Shown one piece after another: positions 58,231 to 64,000 of a stretch of 64,000 bases of DNA. The stretch lies in assembly GCF_947179165.1 (NCBI RefSeq), contig NC_077243.1, positions 36,778,001 through 36,842,000 of the forward strand, written 5' to 3'. A model generated the notes under the pieces. That model had not been told where the DNA came from. It saw only the letters and a program-made list of their open reading frames with translations, and ran no database searches. The DNA is from Solanum dulcamara. Its lineage: Eukaryota; Streptophyta; Magnoliopsida; Solanales; Solanaceae. The position numbers were made by a program, and so were the translations under genes. Position 1 is the stretch's first letter. The number at the start of each line of letters is the position of its first letter.

Positions 58231-58946
58231 GTTTTTAAGTGATTTTAATATTGTGTATGTGACCCAAAAGGCGATAAAAGCACAAGCCTTAGCTGATCAT
58301 CTCGCAGAAAATCCAGTAGATGAAGCATATGAACTAATCAAAACTTATTTTCCTGATGAAGAGGTATCATTTGCGGGAGAATATATCTCTGAGGCATACC
58401 CTGGTTGGAAGGTATTTTTTGATGGGGCAGTGAATCCTCAAGGAAATGGAATTAGAGCAGTCCTAATATCAGAATCTATCCAACATTATCCTATGGCGGC
58501 CAAACTCCAATTTTGTTGCACGAACAACATGGATGAGTATGAAGCATGAATCATGGGTCTAAAGATGGCTATCGATAAGGGCATTCAAGAGTTTCTCGTA
58601 ATCGGAGATTCAGATTTGCTGATTTATCATGTTCAAGGTGAATGGGCCATGAAAAATTAAAAGATTGCACCATACGTGAAGTTAGTGTAAAGGTTGTGTA
58701 GAAGGTTCCATAAGGTCGAATTTAGGCATACTCCAAGGTTCTAGAATTAATTTGCTGATGCTCTTGCTACTATTTTCTCAATGATGAAACATCCGGATAA
58801 TAGTTACATTGACCCTCTAGAGATATATTTGAAAGAACAACCCTTTCGTTGTTCGCATGTCGAATCAGAACCAGATGGAAGGACTTGGTATTTTGACATA
58901 AAAAAGTATCTAGAAATCGGAACTTATCCAGATAATGTGACTTTCA
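58229..58946 (+). pseudogene. Second, archaeal-type RNase H and integrase linker
   Basis: Frame 58229-58549 has KVFFDGAVNPQGNGIRAVLI (first D at 58421-58423) and NNMDEYEA (E region, about 58525-58548). Stops then break it; further residues D in VIGDSDLLIYHV (58607-58609) and D in FADALAT (58757-58759) remain. The presence of a second RNase H of this type is a marker of the Tat lineage. The frame ends in the linker text LEIYLKEQPFRCSH...YLEIGTYPDNVTF, which the MITE at 58947 interrupts. Confidence 0.8.
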
Positions 58947-59338
58947 AAGCCCGTTTGAATTGGCTTTAAGTTGGTCAAAACCAACTTAAAGCCCCTTTTC
59001 AGCTTTTGGATGTGTTTGCCTAATGCTAACTTTAAGCCAGAAAGTTCTTAAAGTCAGTCAAAAATGAAAAGTTAGGATTCCTAACTTTTTTTTCTAAGTG
59101 CTTAAAGTCATTTTCTTTGACCATGGCAATTACTTTTATATCCCTTATATTTTAACTAAATTCCCAAACTACCCTTTTTATTCTTTTAACCCTAAAATTC
59201 ACATAATTTTCCTCATTTAAGCACGTTTATCCAAACACTCAACTGCTTATTTATAAAAATAACTTCCAGCACTTTAAAGTTCTAAAAGCACTTCATACAT
59301 AAAAGTTACTTTTTTAAGCCCATCCAAACGGGCTCTCA
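58944..59338. mobile_element. 389-bp MITE with terminal inverted repeats
   Basis: Element 58947-59335. Left end AAGCCCGTTTGAATTGGCTT, right end reversed reads GAGCCCGTTTGGATGGGCTT: inverted repeats of 20 bp with about three mismatches. Flanked by TCA at 58944-58946 and 59336-59338, a 3-bp duplication. It sits in the integrase linker of the Ogre/Tat element, and removing it joins the codon for F to NKKKAIRRM in frame. AT-rich interior with no coding capacity. The terminal sequence is a common MITE end in Solanaceae; superfamily not settled, with a 3-bp duplication pointing away from hAT and Mutator. Confidence 0.85.
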
Positions 59339-60458
59339 ATAAGAAGAAAGCAATACGTCGAATGGCTAACAATTTCTTTCCAAGTGGAGAAACCCTTTAT
59401 AGGAGGACTCCAGATATGGGACTTCTTAGATGTGTCGATGCCATTAAAGCTATGAAACTTCTCGAACAGATTCACGCAGGAGTTTGTGGAACTCATATGA
59501 TTATTGTAAGTATGTGCAAAAATATCTTCAATGTCAAGTGCACAGTGATTTAATTCGAGTACCTCCTCATGAACTCAATGCTATGAGTTCTCCTTAGCCA
59601 TTTGTAGCTTGAGGTATGGATGTCATTGGACCAATAGAGATAGACGCCTCTAATGGACATAGGTTCTCTATTTTTTATTGATTACTTCACCAAGTGGGTA
59701 GAAGCAACCTCGTATAAATCAGTTACGAAGAAGGTATAGCAAACTTCATCCATAACAATTTGATATGTAGGTTTGGAATACCAGATTCCATCAGTACCGA
59801 TAATGGAGCAAATTTCAATAGTCATTTGATGAAAGAGATATGTGAGCAATTCAAGACTAACCACCGAAACTCAACTGCGTATCGTCCTTAAATGAATGGA
59901 GCCGTAGAAGCTGCCAACAAAAACATCAAGAAGATCTTGAGGAAAATTATTGACAATCACAGAGGTTGGAATGAGAGGTTGCCATATGCTTTGTTAGGTT
60001 ACCGAATGACTGTCAGAACATCAATTGGAGCAACCTCATACTTGTTAGTATATGGGATGGACGCCATAATCCCTGCGGAAGTGGAAATACCTTCGTTGAG
60101 AATTATTCAAGAAGCTGAATTGAGCAATGCTGATTGGGTTCATAATCGAATTGAACATTTGTATTTGATTGATGAAAAGAGAATTATCATTGTTTGTCAT
60201 GGTCAATTGTATCAACAAAGAATGATTCGTGCTTTTAACAAGCGATTGAGACCAAGAATGGTTGAAGTTGGTTAGTTGGTTCTCAAACGCATTTTTCCAA
60301 ATCAAGATGAGTATAAAGGAAAGTTCACACCAAATTGGCAAGGACCATATGTGGTTCTCAAAGTATTATCTAGAGGTGCCTTTGTATTGTCCGAAATGGA
60401 TGGCCAAGAGTGGCCGAAACCAATTAACTCAGATGCTATCAAGAGATACTACGTTTGA
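59339..60458 (+). pseudogene. Integrase of Ogre/Tat-like element
   Basis: Frame 59362-59553 reads NNFFPSGETLYRRTPDM and LEQIHAGVCGTHM (zinc-binding HH), then a deletion of perhaps 80 bp near 59520 removes most of the zinc-binding module. QVHSDLIRVPPHELN (another frame) follows. GMDVIGPIEI (first D, about 59615-59642), SISTDNGANFNS (second D, about 59791-59824) and NGAVEAANKNIKK (E) appear in three frames. The frame 59892-60275 and the last, ending at TGA 60456-60458 (NWQGPYVVLKVLSRGAFVLS, PINSDAIKRYYV), complete the C-terminus with no chromodomain. Confidence 0.85.
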
Positions 60459-62140
60459 AGATTCAGAGTTTTCTTTTATCATTTTACCTATAGTTGTGTC
60501 ATTTGTTTGTAATTATTTCTATGCTTGTTTACTTTAAATTAGCCTTTCTCTTTGTAATGAACTATGTCTGACCTGAATTCTCAAGAATGAGATAAGTAGG
60601 CAGTCTATGTCAGCTTCGGTCACCGAACCTTTGCTTTTGGTTTAGGGATCATGGGTGGGTGTTGATGATCCACCATATCCCTTTATCTATTTTCAATATC
60701 CCCTTTTGGTAGCTGAACTACGTCTGACCTAAATTCTTAAAAATGAGATACGTAGGCGGCCTATGTCGGCCTCGGTTATTTTTCTATTAAAATCTCCCAT
60801 TTCTCATTTATGTCCCGAGAGGGGAACTATGTTTGACCTGATTCCTACCTCAATGGGATATGTAGGCGCCACAGCGGTTCGTTCATGTCTCTCATAAGTT
60901 CTCTATCTATAATAGAAATTGGAACAAATTTTTTTAGAGGGACTCAAAAATTTCAAAGAAGATCTTTCTACAGGAGAGTCAATACTGAGGTGCATCAAAA
61001 AAAGCAACTAGGACAGAATTTTTGATATTCACCAAGACATCTAATGGGAGAGAAATTTTTGAGGATAACCTCAAAAAATTATAAAACAGTATCACACATT
61101 TAAAGGCAGTTTTGAATATTTTCAACATGATCAAAAATTTAAAGACTAGCTTCAAATGATCCCCAGCATTATTAGAAATTTAATGTCAACCTCAAAAATC
61201 TCCAGCACCATCGGAGTTAAGAGTCAACTACAAATTGTTTTTAGCTATGTCAGAGCTTTCCAACTTAAACCCTAAAGGACTCTCAGAATTCTTCTAACGA
61301 GCTATCAGACATTCTTAAAACTTTGAACTAAGGTCGTTCATCTAAGCTATACGTGACATGACATCTGACAATGACCCTTTCCAAATTGCTTTTCAAAAAC
61401 TCATCTTTCTTAAAAGTTTTTAATATATCAAATAGTTTTTGCATAAATATATTTTCGTCTTATATCTATCGAGAAATGGAAAATCAGAGCAAGCAATCGA
61501 AGATAGCAAGACAAGGAGGAAACGAAGGGAGAATTCAACATAGATCAATTCATTCAAAACTAACAAATTTTCTGTGGATGCAGATTTATAAAGGATCATC
61601 ATATCCCTCCGTTAAGCAAGTACAAAGAAGTCAAAAGAACAAAGAGTTTTCAAATGTGATAATTTTTTTTGAAAAAAGGAAAGTCATTAGGAATAATAAG
61701 ATGAAAAGAAGATGTCCAAAATACGAGCAATAATACCTCATTCAAATCTCCAGCAAACTATGAGCCACAACAAATATAAAGTGTTTGAAAATGAGCATGA
61801 TATTCGCGCACTAATGTCGAAGTGATCAGGCACTTTGTACATATTCTCAAGAATTTTCCTTAAATGTTTTGCTCAGTCATTACTTAGAACGACAATGTGT
61901 ATATTACTTGTTTCCTTTTGAGTACAGGAACATGCGAAAGAGATACTTTCAAAGCATGCAAGCGCCTATAATGACGTCAAATTATATTTTCCAGCATCAA
62001 AAACGTATAATGGGCATACATAATTTGCATTACCGAAGAGGGTTTGAAGTGCAACTAGCCAAAATATCCGATATCATACAAAAAATAGATAAAATATCAA
62101 CATCTGAAGGATATCGGTCATCATCCTATCCATGGAGCAA
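60459..62140 (+). other. 3' untranslated region, Ogre/Tat element
   Basis: Contains the triplicated motif at 60559-60870 and then about 1.25 kb of AT-rich sequence without a convincing frame (the frames at 61371-61733 and 61869-62270 have no recognisable motif). Ends in the minisatellite from about 62140. Confidence 0.6.
60559..60870 (+). repeat. Triplicated GAACTAYGTYTGACCTGA...GTAGGC motif
   Basis: Copies at 60559-60603, 60715-60760 and 60824-60870. Each starts GAACTA(C/T)GT(C/T)TGACCT(G/A)A, has an A/T-rich middle and ends GATA(A/C/T)GTAGGC. Spacings are 156 and 109 bases. Copies are followed by a CTATGTC(A/G)GC-like or variant stretch. I believe similar copies occur widely in Solanaceae Tat-type elements. 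Confidence 0.75.
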
Positions 62141-62868
62141 CATCATCCTATCAATAGGACATCATCATCATTATCATATCATTGTCAAGAGGGTCATTCA
62201 CATTATATTACTAAAAGTGATAATATTAATTCCAAGTGGGTCATTCATATTATATTATCGAAAGTGGTAATATTATTGTCAAGAGGGTCATTCATATTAT
62301 ATTACCGGAAGTGATAACTGCCTAGAGGGCCATTCATATTTTATTATCGGAAGTGACAATATTATTGCCAAGAGGGTCATTCATATTATATTATCGAAAA
62401 TGGTAATATTATTGCCAAGAGGGTCATTCATATTATATTATTGGAAGTGGTAATTGTCAAGAAGGTTATTCATATTATATTACTGGAAGTGGTAGTAGTA
62501 TTACCAAGAGGACCATTCATATTATACTACCGGAAGTGGTAATTGCCAAGAATGTCATTCTTATTATATTACAGGAAGTGGTAATATTATTGTCAAGAGG
62601 GCCATCAATATTATATTACCGGAAGTGGTAATATTATTGCTAAGAGGGTCATTCATATTATATTACCGGAAGTGGTAATTGTCAAGTGGGTCATTCATAT
62701 TATATTACCGAAAGTGGTAATACTAGTGCCAAGAGGGTCATTCATATTATATTATAGAAAGTGGTAATTGCCAAGAGAGTCATTCATATTATATTACTGA
62801 AAGAGAAAATTGCCAAGAAGGTCATTCTTATTATATTATCGGAAGTGGTAATATCATTGCCGAGAGGG
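62140..62868 (+). repeat. Minisatellite, 47- and 42-bp units
   Basis: About fifteen units, each with a TCATTCATATTATATTA core and a GGAAGTGGTAAT segment. Successive starts measured at the TCATTCA anchor (from 62194): 47, 47, 42, 47, 47, 42, 47, 42, 47, 47, 42, 47, 42, 42, 47. The 42-bp form lacks five bases of the ATATT(ATT) piece that separates GGTAAT from the GCCAAGAGGG part. Confidence 0.9.
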
Positions 62869-63099
62869 CCATCATCATTATCATATCATTGCCGAGAGGG
62901 CCATCATTATTATCATATCATTTTCGAGAGGGCCATCATTATTATCACATCATTTCCGAGAGGGCCATCATCATTATCATATCATTTCCGAGAAGGCCAT
63001 CTTCATTATCATATCATTTCCGATAAGGCCATCTTTATTAACATATCATTATCGAGAGGGTCATCATCATATCATTGCTGAAAGGTCCATTATCATATT
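62861..63099 (+). repeat. Minisatellite, 32-bp units derived from the 47/42-bp array
   Basis: CGAGAGGGCCAT starts at 62861, 62893, 62925, 62957, 62989, 63021 and 63053, each exactly 32 apart. Units read (C/T)CGAGAGGGCCATCATCATTATCATATCATT with small changes. The GAGGGCCAT part corresponds to GAGGGTCAT of the neighbouring array, whereas the GGAAGTGGTAAT segment is lost. The array ends in a degenerate unit (63078) at the LTR insertion. Confidence 0.92.
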
Positions 63100-64000
63100 T
63101 GTAACATCCCATAAAATCGTTGTATACGATGTTTCAATTTTCGCCTAAACATGATATAACCTCTGTATTTTGGGCATAAATTTTCATAGGAATATCCACA
63201 TTGAGTGGTTAAAATTTCTGAATAACCAAAAGATCATTACCTACAACTTTTATGAAGACCATATTTTAAGATTCGGATGTTAGGTAGGTCAAATAAATTA
63301 ATATTTGTAAGGTAGGATGCTATGAAGAAAATGAGTGTTTATAGAAGAAAAATCATATCTCACTGTAGGTTTATCCAAATTGGTTGATTCGTGAACGATA
63401 TGAAACTAGACTTCCATATCTACAATTCTTATAAAGACACCAAATCCTACTAAGGAATTTATCTTATTCAAACGCAGCTCCCAAAAAGAGTATTCTGTCA
63501 AAGATAACTCATTTCACCTACCATAGAAAGATCTAGATACATTTGACATCACTCATGACATAAATTGTCCTCCATTTAACATCATCCATGACATCAATAT
63601 ATTCCACTAAATTTTTAGATTTTTCTTTATAATTATTTTATTTATTGTTAGGTCCTCTTTCCCACCTATAAATACCCACCTTATTTCCTCATTTTATTCA
63701 TCAAGCTTTCTCAAGCAAATCTTCTCTCTATACACTTCTTTACACATTCTCAAATATAGTTTTAGTTCTTAGTAGTGAAGAAATACTATTCCGGTGATTC
63801 ATATACTCCGGGTAGTACACAAAACGTTCCGGCGAGGAGAGAAGCTAGGACTCAAGAGTGTTCATTAAGTCTTTCGGTACCAACTAAATCTTCGGTCTCA
63901 AGGTATGTAAGGCTTTAATGAGAGTATTCCTTCCACTCTCATGTCTAAATTATTTTGATTATATGATAAATTATATTTATTTTCTTTAAGCTCTACTCTA
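63100..64000 (+). repeat. LTR start, same family as solo LTR 50825-53143 (cut by window)
   Basis: TGTAACATCCCATAAAATCG begins right after the minisatellite, with no polypurine tract before it, so it is a 5' or solo LTR, inserted in plus orientation. It runs parallel to the reverse complement of 53143 back to about 52240. TATAAATA at 63667-63674, pyrimidine-rich leader, and AAGGTATGT at 63900-63908. The rest lies beyond the window. Confidence 0.9.
63667..63674 (+). promoter_or_regulatory. LTR TATA box
   Basis: TATAAATA, followed by a leader rich in CTCT and then the AAGGTATG site. The minus-strand partner is at 52569-52576. Confidence 0.65.

Larger units (their letters stand above)
48796..63099 (+). 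mobile_element. Ogre/Tat-like Ty3/gypsy element (5' truncated)
   Basis: Large gypsy element on the plus strand with an additional 5' ORF, gag, protease, G-patch-like segment, probable intron, RT, decayed RNase H, archaeal-type second RNase H, integrase without chromodomain, and a 3' untranslated region with repeats. These are hallmarks of the Tat/Ogre lineage. No 5' LTR is seen; the left edge is a truncation at about 48796. The right edge is masked by an LTR insertion at 63100, so the 3' LTR is either beyond the window or absent. All coding parts are broken. Two insertions lie inside it: solo LTR 50825-53143 and MITE 58947-59335. Confidence 0.85.

Noticed and set aside
62761..63081. Open frame of 106 codons in the minisatellite
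   Set aside because: Its translation merely repeats the 32-bp unit (R-G-P-S-S-L-S-Y-H); an open frame is expected from a repeat without a stop.
62861..63095. Exactly 32-bp spaced repeats resembling a CRISPR array
   Set aside because: The units are head-to-tail without unique spacers, the context is a plant retroelement, and the repeat grades into the 47/42-bp minisatellite.
1..64000. Endogenous pararetrovirus or other viral insert
   Set aside because: No movement-protein or coat-protein motif and every RT is accompanied by integrase or a LINE endonuclease, so all pol regions are retrotransposon-type.

Overview
This window reads as heterochromatin-like nuclear DNA from a dicot plant, most likely a member of the Solanaceae with a repeat-rich genome (pepper, tomato, potato or a relative). 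The evidence is the base composition (AT-rich, no bacterial-style operons), tRNA-Met primer sites, chromodomain Ty3/gypsy elements of the Tekay/Del type, an Ogre/Tat-type gypsy element, and an RTE-type LINE whose 3' end carries paired hairpins and a (TTG)n tail. No intact host gene is convincing. Every coding region is retrotransposon-derived and carries stops or frameshifts. Family names come from recognised motifs, not from a database search.

Left part (1-11977): a relic gypsy LTR (1-1850), AT-rich sequence that may be a Tat/Ogre LTR piece, a decayed RTE LINE (2494-5936), about 3.7 kb of low-complexity, perhaps single-copy sequence holding one unexplained open frame (8564-8851, minus), and another relic LTR (about 9620-11977).

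Middle (11978-37800): a Tekay-like gypsy element on the plus strand occupies 11978-31288 (LTRs 11978-14170 and 29095-31288, target duplication GGTCC/GATCC). A second Tekay-like element on the minus strand sits inside its gag at 15128-25100 (two LTRs of exactly 2459 bp, target duplication ATTAG). The outer element itself interrupts an older relic gypsy LTR, which continues at 31289, is interrupted again by a solo LTR (31479-33768, duplication TTAGT), and then leads into a relic primer site, gag and 3' LTR piece (33774-37800).

Right part (37801-64000): a minus-strand gypsy LTR with a chromodomain stub (37801-38887 plus 46854-48647) is split by a third Tekay-like element (38888-46848, near-duplication ATAAT/ACAAT). 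That third element lacks reverse transcriptase and RNase H. From about 48800 to 63099 runs an Ogre/Tat-like element with an extra 5' ORF, gag, protease, a probable intron, RT, a decayed RNase H, a second archaeal-type RNase H, integrase without chromodomain, and a long 3' untranslated region with a triplicated motif and a minisatellite. It carries a solo LTR in its 5' intron-like spacer (50825-53143, duplication TGAAT) and a 389-bp MITE in pol (58947-59335, duplication TCA). At 63100 another copy of the same LTR family as that solo LTR begins and runs off the window.

The main points for a second look are the minisatellite that changes period from 47/42 to 32 bp, the family-specific palindromic blocks upstream of the LTR TATA boxes, a conserved hairpin next to a splice-donor-like site in several LTRs, and the nested insertion history supported by target-site duplications.
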